11,059 nucleotides of DNA from an uncultured Gemmatimonadota bacterium. Lineage in GTDB: Bacteria > Gemmatimonadota > Gemmatimonadetes > Gemmatimonadales > Gemmatimonadaceae. A program made the translations under genes and the position numbers. The notes below the pieces were generated by a model. That model saw only the letters and a list, made by a program, of their open reading frames with translations, was not told the DNA's origin and did not search any database. Location: contig CAMLDY010000086.1 in the NCBI GenBank assembly GCA_946478895.1, forward strand, positions 1-11,059, given 5' to 3'. This document shows positions 5,559 through 11,059 of this stretch, piece after piece. Position 1 is the first letter of the stretch; each line of letters starts with the position of its first letter.

Positions 5559-6776
5559 ATGCAGCTTATCCCGCTCTATCGTTTTCTTCGCGCGCTTCCA
5601 GTCGCCGGCGTCTTCGCGCTCGCTTTCGCGTGTGATTCGAGCAAGACGATCACTCCGCCCCGCGGTTCGCAACCGCTCGCTACACTCGGCGGGGGCGCGG
5701 TGACCGAGCGTTTCAGCGCTGAGCTCGCGGTGCGCGGCGATATCGCGTACACGACGACGTGGGGGAATCGGTCCGCGCTCGGCAATGCGATCAAGATCTG
5801 GAACGTGGCGGGTAACTCGCCCGAGCTCGTGGACTCGGTGATCGTGCAGAACGCCAGCACCCTCGGCGACATCCAGGTCAGCGACGATGGTCAGTTGCTG
5901 ATCGTCGCAACGGAATTCTCGTCGGGATCGATCGTGGTCTACAGCCTCGCCGATCCACTCAAGCCGCAACTGCTGTCGCGCTACACTTCCGCACTCACCG
6001 ATCCGGGAGTGCACACCGCCGAAGTCCAGCGCGTCGACGGGAAGCTGTACGCATTTCTGTGCATTGATCCCCGCAGCGGCAATCCGGCGCGACTCGTGAT
6101 CGTCGATTTGTCGGATCCGGCGGCGCCGACGCAGGTTTTCAGCGCAGTGATGGGAAATCCATTCGTCCACGATGTCTACGTCCGCGACGGAATGCTGATT
6201 ACAGCGCTGTGGGATGCAGGGATCAAGATCTGGGACATTGGCGGAGCCGGGCAGGGCACCGTCGCCAATCCCGTCGCGATTGGAAGCATCGTCACGAGGG
6301 GTGGCGAGGCCCACAACGTCTGGTGGTTTCACAACCAGGTGACCGGCGAGAAGCGCTACGTGTTCGTCGGACAGGAGGGTCCCGGTTCGGTGGGAACGTT
6401 CTCGAGCGGTGACATCCACGTCGTCGATGTCAGCGAACTTTCGAAGCCGATCGAGGTTGCTTTCTACACGCTCCCCGGCGCGGGCACCCACAACTTCTCG
6501 GTCGACGAAGCGCGCGGAATCCTGTACGCGGCGTACTACAACGGCGGGGTGAGGGCGATCGACGTGACCGGCGATCTGTCGAGCTGCGACGCCGCCGCGA
6601 AGAGCTCGGACGGCCGTTGCGACCTGGGGAAGATGGGGCGGGAGCGAGGCCACGGGCTTGGCGACGTCGGACCGGTCTACGTCTGGGGAGTTCAGTACAC
6701 CGGAACCAATGTCTACGCCTCCGACATGCTCAACGGACTGTGGAAGCTGGGGGTTGTTGCCTTCCCGCCCGACTGA
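5559..6776 (+). CDS. LVIVD-repeat beta-propeller lipoprotein
   Basis: This 405-residue protein begins with a signal sequence ending in FALAFAC, so C25 is a plausible lipid-modified cysteine (weak lipobox), and the protein is probably membrane-anchored outside the cytoplasm. The rest is built of blade-like repeats of the LVIVD type: NAIKIWNV, SIVVYSLADPLKP, ARLVIVDLSDPAAP (LVIVD at 179-183), GIKIWDI, DIHVVDVSELSKP, GVRAIDV and GLWKLGVV. These alternate with H-x-x-x-V strands such as VHDVYV, AHNVWWF and THNFSV. The repeats are expected to close into a seven-bladed-type propeller. Two more cysteines (SSCDAAAKSSDGRCDLG) could form a disulfide in a loop near the end. The start at 5559 follows a GGAAG that directly abuts the ATG, so the ribosome site is unusually close. 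The gene lies 34 bases after the barrel gene, and a joint role at the cell surface is inference. No catalytic residues can be recognised. Confidence 0.85.
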   Translation: MQLIPLYRFLRALPVAGVFALAFACDSSKTITPPRGSQPLATLGGGAVTERFSAELAVRGDIAYTTTWGNRSALGNAIKIWNVAGNSPELVDSVIVQNASTLGDIQVSDDGQLLIVATEFSSGSIVVYSLADPLKPQLLSRYTSALTDPGVHTAEVQRVDGKLYAFLCIDPRSGNPARLVIVDLSDPAAPTQVFSAVMGNPFVHDVYVRDGMLITALWDAGIKIWDIGGAGQGTVANPVAIGSIVTRGGEAHNVWWFHNQVTGEKRYVFVGQEGPGSVGTFSSGDIHVVDVSELSKPIEVAFYTLPGAGTHNFSVDEARGILYAAYYNGGVRAIDVTGDLSSCDAAAKSSDGRCDLGKMGRERGHGLGDVGPVYVWGVQYTGTNVYASDMLNGLWKLGVVAFPPD

Positions 6777-6845
6777 AACCGGACCCCATTCAAACCGTAG
6801 GGAAAGACGGGTTGTCTAACCCCGCACACCCGAACGGAGCAACAC

Positions 6846-7643
6846 ATGAAGCGATCATTCCGCGGCGCGGCCTTCGCGGCGGCCCCCTTCCTCATCGGTT
6901 CGGCCGCGCACGCCCAGAACGCGTTTTCGGCACCAAGGAACGCGGTGGTCGATGCGTCGGGGGCCAGGAGCATCGAGGTCGAGGCGGCTGCGGGAGACCT
7001 CAGGGTCGAAGGGAAGCCGGGTCTCAGGCAGGTTCAGGTGACGGGGACGGCGCGGTCGTCATCGCAACAGATGCTGAGCCGGATCAGACTGATCGCCGAG
7101 CGTCGGGGTGATGTGGTGTTCATCAAGGCCGACATGCCTAACAACGACGGCTATTACGACAACGACGATTACTCGGCCGCACTCGATCTTGTGATCGAGG
7201 TACCCCAAGGGCTGAACGCGGACGTCGCTGACGGCAGCGGCGAGGCCAGGATTCTGAACGTCGGATCGCTCGAGGTGGCCGACGGCTCGGGATCGCTTTC
7301 CGTCATCGGCGCGTCAGGATCCGTGCACATCACCGACGGCTCCGGCGATCTCACCATCGAGAACATCGGCGGCGATCTCACAGTGCGGGACGGCTCGGGT
7401 GACATTAGAGCTCGCAATGTGACCGGATCCTTTACCGTTCAATCCGATGGCTCGGGTGGAATTTTCGCGACTGATGTGAAGGGCTCGGTGATCGTCGAGA
7501 ATGACGGCTCCGGAACTATCGAAGTCAGTAAAGTCGGAAGAGATCTGCGGGTGGAATCCAAGGGCAGCGGCGAGATCGAGTACGCCGAGGTTTCGGGCCA
7601 GATCGACATTCCGGAGCGACATCGCCGTCGCAACGATCGCTAG
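6846..7643 (+). CDS. Exported DGSG-repeat beta-helix-like protein (DUF4097-like)
   Basis: This is a 265-residue protein with a signal peptide (MKRSFRGAAFAAAPFLIGSAAHAQ) and a GGAG ribosome site at good spacing upstream of the ATG. Residues 30-120 form a beta-rich adapter (SIEVEAAAGDLRVEG, ALDLVIEVPQG) with a short acidic Asn/Asp/Tyr patch (NNDGYYDNDDY). From 129 on, the motif DGSG repeats at 129, 146, 164, 182, 201 and 220, with KGSG at 239, at intervals of 17-19 residues. Between the motifs run alternating hydrophobic strands (GDLTIENIGGDLTV, GSVIVEN). This looks like a right-handed beta-helix or solenoid with the DGSG turns stacked on one face, as in DUF4097 and bactofilin-like adhesin families. 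The C-terminus is strongly basic (PERHRRRNDR). Function unknown; a cell-envelope structural or anti-sigma-linked role is possible. A terminator follows the gene. Confidence 0.85.
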   Translation: MKRSFRGAAFAAAPFLIGSAAHAQNAFSAPRNAVVDASGARSIEVEAAAGDLRVEGKPGLRQVQVTGTARSSSQQMLSRIRLIAERRGDVVFIKADMPNNDGYYDNDDYSAALDLVIEVPQGLNADVADGSGEARILNVGSLEVADGSGSLSVIGASGSVHITDGSGDLTIENIGGDLTVRDGSGDIRARNVTGSFTVQSDGSGGIFATDVKGSVIVENDGSGTIEVSKVGRDLRVESKGSGEIEYAEVSGQIDIPERHRRRNDR

Positions 7644-7655
7644 ATCTCGCGATCG
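7634..7655. repeat. 7-bp GATC-rich inverted repeat across a stop codon
   Basis: CGATCGC (7634-7640) and GCGATCG (7649-7655) pair around an 8-base loop that contains the TAG stop of the DGSG-repeat gene. It lies 11 bases before the intrinsic terminator, so the transcript end would carry two hairpins in a row. Confidence 0.55.
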
Positions 7656-7666
7656 ATCGAGCAAAC

Positions 7667-7706
7667 AATGGTGGCGCGAGGGGCTTGCGCCACCATTTTC
7701 ATTTTC
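7667..7706 (+). terminator. Intrinsic terminator after the DGSG-repeat gene
   Basis: AATGGTGGCGC (7667-7677) pairs perfectly with GCGCCACCATT (7687-7697). Three further inner pairs (one of them G-U) leave a GGG loop, and a T-rich tail TTCATTTTC follows. It lies 23 bases after the stop. The stem is nearly symmetric, and the opposite strand also starts with an A-rich run, so it might work weakly in both directions. Confidence 0.88.
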
Positions 7707-7865
7707 GGAACAGCTGACGCCCCACCCAGGTCTGCCGCTCCACGCCGGAAAACTGCGGACGATCAGGCCAGTCGTGCACGTTTATTGCCGCACACACCGC
7801 CGAACAACACGCGACACGCCGCGATGCAGCGGCTTCAAATTCTTTCAGCCTCAACGGAGAACGAA

Positions 7866-8192
7866 ATGCGCTTTCTGGCACTCGGTTTTCTTGCTCTTGC
7901 CATTCTGCCCGCCGCCGCTGGTGCACAGCAGCTCACCAACACCGCGGCCAGCGGTCCGACACTGCAGGCAGCGTCGATCGGTTTTCACGCCAACGCGGCG
8001 AAGGTCGGCGGCTCGGCATCAGCAACAGCGACGCAGGTAGTTCGACCCCACGCCGGCCAGGATGTGGCGCTGATGGCTGTCGGTGTCGGCGCGATGATCG
8101 TTGGCGCGCTCGTTGGGGACACCGCCGGTACGATCATCATGGTGGGCGGCGCCGGGATGGCGCTGTTCGGCCTATACCACTATCTGGAGTAG
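7866..8192 (+). CDS. Small exported glycine-zipper double-TM protein
   Basis: This is a 108-residue protein. The ATG at 7866 is preferred because it follows a GGAG at normal spacing (7856-7859) and begins a signal peptide (MRFLALGFLALAILPAAAGA, cleavage before QQ). The frame stays open further upstream, but that extension would run back through the terminator of the previous gene and adds no recognisable domain. The mature part has a Ser/Ala-rich segment and then, from about residue 67, two glycine-rich hydrophobic stretches separated by GDTAG (MAVGVGAMIVGALV and TIIMVGGAGMALFGLYHYL), a glycine-zipper pattern that often mediates helix packing in membranes. I do not recognise a family. The last 13 bases overlap the 3' end of the convergent PhzF-family gene. 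The 160 bases between the terminator at 7706 and this start probably hold its promoter, but no clear boxes are visible. Confidence 0.75.
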   Translation: MRFLALGFLALAILPAAAGAQQLTNTAASGPTLQAASIGFHANAAKVGGSASATATQVVRPHAGQDVALMAVGVGAMIVGALVGDTAGTIIMVGGAGMALFGLYHYLE

Positions 8193-9142
8193 CCTCCAGG
8201 CTTGATGGCGTAGACCTCTCCGTCGACGTGCAGGGTACCCGAGCTAACTAGCACCGACGCGCCCCCGACGCGGATGGCTGCCAGCTGTCCGCGTTTGACA
8301 TCGACCTCCAGCTCCAGGCGGCTCGGACGTCCCATCTCGACGCCCTGGTCTACGATCCAGCGCAACGTTCCATCGCGGGTGTCGGCGCGGAGCGCGAGGA
8401 AGCCGGCCAGCGCCGCGCCGGCGCTGCCGGTCGCGGGGTCTTCGACGATTCCCATCGCCGGCGCGAACATCCGCGCGCGGATGTGGCAGCCCTCGAAGAT
8501 GTTGCTCCAGTCTTCGGTGCTGTACACGAACATCTCCGGCGCCCAGTAGTCGCGCAGCGATTGCTCCCATTTCGGGATGTCGACTTTGGCCCAGGAGAGC
8601 ATTTCCGGCTTCTTGATCGGGATAAACAGGAACGGAACGCCGCACGACACCGCCTCGGGCTCGATCATGTCGTCGGCGACGATGTGACTGGGCTCGAGCG
8701 AGAGGATCTCGCAAAGAGTTTCGGGCGGCGGGGGCGGGTCGTTGATCTCTGGCATCTTCGCCGCGGTCAGCTGCGCGAAGGTGGGCTTGCCGTCCTTGGA
8801 TCGAATAACCACCGGAACCGGGCCGATACCTTCCTCGAAGATGATGCGGGTCTCGTCGGTGTCGAGCGTGAGCTCCCCGATCGCGGCAAGCACGTACGCA
8901 CATCCCACCGTGGGATGGCCGGCGAATGGAAGCTCGGATCCGGGCGTGAAGATTCTGACGCGACGCGTGTTCGCCTTGTCTTCCGGCGGGAATACGAAGA
9001 CGGTCTCGGAGTAGTTGAACTCGCGCGCGATGGCCTGCATCTGCGCATCGGACAATCCGCGAGCGTCGGGGACGACGGCGAGCGGATTGCCACCGTGCAG
9101 ACGATCGGTGAACACGTCGGCGGTATGGAACGCGTAGGCCAT
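8180..9142 (-). CDS. PhzF-family isomerase-like protein
   Basis: This 320-residue protein has the two-lobed PhzF (phenazine biosynthesis PhzF / diaminopimelate-epimerase-like) layout at the family's usual length. The N-terminal lobe starts FHTADVFTDRLHGGNPLAVVPDARGL and carries NYSETVF with E46 at the position of the catalytic glutamate of PhzF. The motif LPFAGHPTVG (71-80) follows. The second lobe has IRARMFAPAMGIVEDPATGSAGAALAGFL, with DPATGSA at 235-241. PhzF itself isomerises trans-2,3-dihydro-3-hydroxyanthranilate, but no other phenazine genes are present, and most relatives have unknown substrates, so a small-molecule isomerase or epimerase role is as far as I go. The start ATG at 9142-9140 gives the exact family N-terminus; no clear ribosome site is visible. 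It is divergent from the DUF72 gene, with 103 bases between them, and overlaps the preceding plus-strand gene tail to tail. Confidence 0.92.
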   Translation of the reverse strand: MAYAFHTADVFTDRLHGGNPLAVVPDARGLSDAQMQAIAREFNYSETVFVFPPEDKANTRRVRIFTPGSELPFAGHPTVGCAYVLAAIGELTLDTDETRIIFEEGIGPVPVVIRSKDGKPTFAQLTAAKMPEINDPPPPPETLCEILSLEPSHIVADDMIEPEAVSCGVPFLFIPIKKPEMLSWAKVDIPKWEQSLRDYWAPEMFVYSTEDWSNIFEGCHIRARMFAPAMGIVEDPATGSAGAALAGFLALRADTRDGTLRWIVDQGVEMGRPSRLELEVDVKRGQLAAIRVGGASVLVSSGTLHVDGEVYAIKPGGYSR

Positions 9143-9245
9143 GTGCCGGAAAATGTGCGCATAGCGGGGCGGGTCGGCTACCAGTGTCCGCCGTCCAGTT
9201 GCGTCCGACGCGCCCTATGGCATTGAACAAGCAACTCAGGACAAC

Positions 9246-10205
9246 ATGGCTACGCACAGATCGGGCGCCGTGAAATCGAGGAATGTGGCCGCCAAGGTGC
9301 GATTCGGCCCCGCCGGGTGGCTGTACAAGGACTGGGAAGGGCTCGTGTACCCGGCGAAAAAGCCGGCGCGATTCGATCCGCTTCGATACATCGCGGAGTT
9401 CTTCGAGACCGTGGAGATCAACTCCAGCTACTACGGGCCGCCCGTGCCCCGCACCACCGCGTCCTGGGTCCGGCGCGTCGAGGACTTCGACAACTTCCGA
9501 TTCACCGCGAAGCTGTGGAAGCGCTTCACCCACGAGCGCGACAAGGCATGGACGCGTTCCGAAGTGGCGCAGGTTCGGGACGGCTTCGACGTGATGATGG
9601 AGGCAGGGAAACTCGGCGCGGTCCTGCTTCAGTTTCCATGGAGCTTTCGCCGCAACGAGGAGAACCGGGAATGGCTGGGGGACGTCGTGCGCACCTTCAA
9701 CGAATATCCGCTGGTGGTGGAGGTGCGGCATTCGTCGTGGCTTGCGCCGGAGTTCATGCAGACGCTTCACGAGGAGGGCGTCGGGTTCGTCAACATTGAT
9801 CAGCCCCTCTATCACAACTCCATCAAGCCATCCGCTCACGTGACATCGACCATCGGCTACGTGCGGGTGCACGGGAGGAATTACAAGGACTGGTTCCGCG
9901 AGAAGGCCGGCGTCGAGGAGCGCTACAATTACCTGTACAAGGCCGACGAGCTGAAGCCGTGGGTCGAGCGCGCATGGGAGATCGCTGCCGATCCATCGAC
10001 CCAGGAGGTCTACGTCGTCACCAACAACCATTACAAGGGTAAAGCGGTGGCCAACGCGCTGATGATGAAGTCGATGCTGACGGGAACGACGGTGCCGGCG
10101 CCGCCCGGTGTCGTGGACGCTTACGGCGACGCAATGAATGGCTTTGCCGAACCGGCGGATGATGCCGCACTGAGCAGTGCAAGTTCATTGACCGCAAAGC
10201 CTTGA
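9246..10205 (+). CDS. DUF72 (YecE-family) protein
   Basis: This is a 319-residue protein with an AGGA site just upstream of the ATG. It matches the DUF72/YecE layout: an N-terminal GPAGWLYKDWEGLVYP (the family's G-x-x-GW-x-Y-x-W signature), FDPLRYIAEFFETVEINSSYYGPP (the E-x-N-x-x-F/Y-Y motif), FRFTAKLWKRFTHERD, LGAVLLQFPWSFRRNEENREWL, PLVVEVRHSSWL and IGYVRVHGRNYKDWF, with VYVVTNNHYKGKAVANAL near the end. The family is thought to adopt a TIM-barrel-like fold, and its biochemical role is unknown. It is somewhat longer than the usual 240-290 residues because of an N-terminal lead and a low-complexity Ala/Ser-rich C-terminal tail. It is divergent from the PhzF-family gene and ends before a strong intrinsic terminator. 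Confidence 0.92.
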   Translation: MATHRSGAVKSRNVAAKVRFGPAGWLYKDWEGLVYPAKKPARFDPLRYIAEFFETVEINSSYYGPPVPRTTASWVRRVEDFDNFRFTAKLWKRFTHERDKAWTRSEVAQVRDGFDVMMEAGKLGAVLLQFPWSFRRNEENREWLGDVVRTFNEYPLVVEVRHSSWLAPEFMQTLHEEGVGFVNIDQPLYHNSIKPSAHVTSTIGYVRVHGRNYKDWFREKAGVEERYNYLYKADELKPWVERAWEIAADPSTQEVYVVTNNHYKGKAVANALMMKSMLTGTTVPAPPGVVDAYGDAMNGFAEPADDAALSSASSLTAKP

Positions 10206-10267
10206 GGCATTACGTTTATCGCCAGGAATCGCACGATTGCGTGACCGAGCCAGTTTTGCAGTTCAGG

Positions 10268-10294
10268 GACCTGGGGTTTTGCCAGGTCTTTTTT
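10268..10294 (+). terminator. Intrinsic terminator after the DUF72 gene
   Basis: GACCTGG (10268-10274) pairs perfectly with CCAGGTC (10282-10288) around a 7-base loop GGTTTTG and is followed at once by six T residues. It lies 63 bases after the DUF72 stop and separates that gene from the cold-shock gene. Confidence 0.92.
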
Positions 10295-10396
10295 GGTTTC
10301 TGGCTGTAGGGGCGGCCATTTCGGCCGCGAACAAACAGTAGTCGGCAGGTACCGCAAACACGGAACTCCGACACAATTGAATGAGGATGTACCGCA
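10295..10396 (+). promoter_or_regulatory. Leader and promoter region of the cold-shock gene
   Basis: The 102 bases between the terminator and the cold-shock start carry a 6-bp GCGGCC/GGCCGC hairpin (10312-10328, loop ATTTC), a 9-base direct repeat GTACCGCAA (10349-10357 and 10389-10397, the second copy running into the ATG) and a GAGGA ribosome site (10383-10387) nine bases from the start. Cold-shock genes often have structured leaders that control translation. I cannot place the -35 and -10 boxes with confidence. Confidence 0.45.
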
Positions 10397-10609
10397 ATGC
10401 GTACCACCGGCAAAGTGAAGTGGTTCAACGACGCCAAGGGTTTTGGCTTCATCACTCCTGAGAACGGACAGAAGGATTGCTTCGTTCACCACTCCGCCAT
10501 CAACGGCAACGGCTTCAAGACGTTGGCTGAAGGCGAGCGTGTCGAGTTCGACGTCGTGCAGGGCCAGAAGGGTCCCGCCGCTGAGAACGTCACCAAGCTC
10601 GGCGCGTAA
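10397..10609 (+). CDS. Cold-shock protein of the CspA family
   Basis: This is a 70-residue single OB-fold cold-shock domain protein of standard length. Both nucleic-acid-binding motifs are intact: RNP1 KGFGFIT (14-20) and RNP2 FVHHSAI (29-35). The N-terminus, [13 protein letters not shown], is typical of the family. Such proteins bind single-stranded RNA and DNA in the cytoplasm and melt RNA structure at low temperature or under general growth stress; some members are constitutive. The GAGGA site nine bases upstream supports the ATG. The gene has its own terminator directly downstream, so it is transcribed alone or as the main short transcript, with the IF-1 gene beyond it. Which of the several paralogs that many bacteria carry this is cannot be told from the sequence. 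Confidence 0.96.
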   Translation: MRTTGKVKWFNDAKGFGFITPENGQKDCFVHHSAINGNGFKTLAEGERVEFDVVQGQKGPAAENVTKLGA

Positions 10610-10632
10610 GTCGCAGCTTGCTGAGTAGTAGT

Positions 10633-10673
10633 AAAGAGCCGCTCTGGACAATGCCGGGGCGGCTCTTTTCTTT
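10633..10673 (+). terminator. Intrinsic terminator after the cold-shock gene
   Basis: AAAGAGCCGCTCTGG (10633-10647) pairs with the bases at 10654-10668 along 15 positions, counting G-U pairs, around the loop ACAATG. The right arm runs into a T-rich stretch TTTTCTTTA. It sits 24 bases after the cold-shock stop and 52 bases before the IF-1 start. Confidence 0.9.
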
Positions 10674-10724
10674 AGGCATCGTACCGGCAACGGTTTTTTC
10701 CCAGATCAATCGAACAGGGGGCGT

Positions 10725-10946
10725 ATGGCAAAAGAGGAAGCAATCGAATTGGAAGGAACGGTGACGGAAGTTCTGCCCGACGCGACGTTTCGGGTGCAGG
10801 TGAATAATGGTCACGATGTACACGCGACCATCGCTGGAAAGATGAGAAGGTTCAGGATCCGCGTGCTCGCCGGCGATCGCGTCACCCTCGAGGTGTCGCC
10901 CTACGACCTGACCCGCGGTCGCATCACCTTCCGACACAAGAGCTGA
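10725..10946 (+). CDS. infA: Translation initiation factor IF-1
   Basis: This is a 73-residue protein with the S1-type OB fold of IF-1 at its usual length. It can be followed along the whole family pattern: [30 protein letters not shown], then a [36 protein letters not shown] segment and a basic end FRHKS. IF-1 binds the A site of the 30S subunit and works with IF-2 and IF-3 in start-site selection. An AGGGGG ribosome site lies a few bases upstream of the ATG. Here it is not in a ribosomal-protein cluster but stands after a cold-shock gene, separated by a terminator, so it needs either its own promoter in the 50-base gap or read-through. Many genomes carry more than one infA, so this could be a second copy. 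Confidence 0.96.
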   Translation: MAKEEAIELEGTVTEVLPDATFRVQVNNGHDVHATIAGKMRRFRIRVLAGDRVTLEVSPYDLTRGRITFRHKS

Positions 10947-10972
10947 TAGCCGCTCTGATCGCAGGACGTCGA

Positions 10973-11059
10973 CTACTGCGCGTAACGCAGGATGTCGTAC
11001 ATGAACCGCACGCCGTAACCGACGTTCTCGACCGATAGTCGCTCGTCGTTGCCGTGCAT
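10973..11059 (-). CDS. C-terminal end of an M20-family peptidase (5' part outside window)
   Basis: The minus strand is open from the window edge to a TAG at 10975-10973 and encodes 28 residues: HGNDERLSVENVGYGVRFMYDILRYAQ after a Met at the edge. The pattern HGNDE-x-x-SVEN-x-x-x-G-x-R-x-x-Y is typical of the end of M20-type zinc carboxypeptidases/dipeptidases, where the His is a metal ligand in the family. The Met at the edge is unlikely to be the start, because this motif is always near the end of a protein of about 450-550 residues. It converges on the IF-1 gene with 26 bases between the stops and no terminator. Confidence 0.75.
   Translation of the reverse strand: MHGNDERLSVENVGYGVRFMYDILRYAQ

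Noticed and set aside
5283..6653. Minus-strand open frame of 456 codons opposite the barrel and LVIVD genes
   Set aside because: It is antisense to two convincing coding genes, with Arg-rich shadow composition and no motif.
6809..6822. GGGTT/AACCC hairpin before the DGSG-repeat gene
   Set aside because: The 5-bp stem is too short to stand out by chance in this GC-rich DNA, and no T run follows.
7668..7865. Upstream extension of the small glycine-zipper gene
   Set aside because: It would run through an intrinsic terminator, and a GGAG followed by a signal peptide marks the start at 7866.
8244..10031. Long minus-strand open frame of 595 codons running across the PhzF-family and DUF72 genes
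   Set aside because: It overlaps two well-supported genes in other frames, its translation is Arg/His-rich low-complexity sequence typical of a GC-rich shadow frame, and it has no recognisable domain.
1..11059. CRISPR arrays, tRNA or rRNA genes, insertion-sequence transposases
   Set aside because: I found no regularly spaced direct repeats, no tRNA-like cloverleaf and no transposase or integrase coding sequence.

Overview
The window is GC-rich, densely coded bacterial DNA. It carries Sec-type signal peptides, a predicted outer-membrane barrel and a split DsbD-type redox system, which points to a diderm bacterium. HEAT-repeat tandem paralogs, an LVIVD-repeat lipoprotein and a DGSG-ladder (DUF4097-like) protein would fit Gemmatimonadota or a neighbouring phylum. 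That placement is inference from gene content; no rRNA or other marker is present to settle it.

Layout. (1) 1-2113: two tandem, translationally coupled HEAT-repeat proteins; the first is cut by the window edge. (2) 2137-2292: a 156-bp gap-free imperfect palindrome filling the intergenic space just before the next start codon. (3) 2316-4155: a redox island made of a short DsbD/CcdA-type membrane electron carrier, an exported TlpA/ResA-like thioredoxin (CPNC) and, convergent with them, an exported peroxiredoxin. The peroxidatic residue of that peroxiredoxin is an in-frame UGA followed by a stem-loop that fits the bacterial SECIS rules, so I read it as a selenoprotein. A standard gene caller would break it into two fragments. 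(4) 4220-6776: a predicted outer-membrane beta-barrel with a Met/His-rich tail, then an LVIVD-repeat lipoprotein. (5) 6846-8192: an exported DGSG-repeat beta-helix-like protein closed by a strong terminator, then a small exported glycine-rich double-TM protein. (6) 8180-10205: a PhzF-family protein on the minus strand and a divergent DUF72/YecE protein with a textbook terminator. (7) 10397-10946: a CspA-type cold-shock protein with its own terminator, then translation initiation factor IF-1. (8) 10973-11059: the last 28 residues of an M20-type peptidase on the minus strand.

How it may work together. The best-supported functional unit is the redox island. The membrane protein would carry reducing equivalents outward, the thioredoxin would receive them, and the selenocysteine peroxiredoxin, which has no cysteine at all and so cannot resolve itself, would be reduced by a partner such as that thioredoxin. 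The pathway is inference from gene neighbourhood and family knowledge. The UGA position, the hairpin and the lack of cysteine are read directly from the sequence. No selenocysteine machinery (selA, selB, selC, selD) lies in the window.
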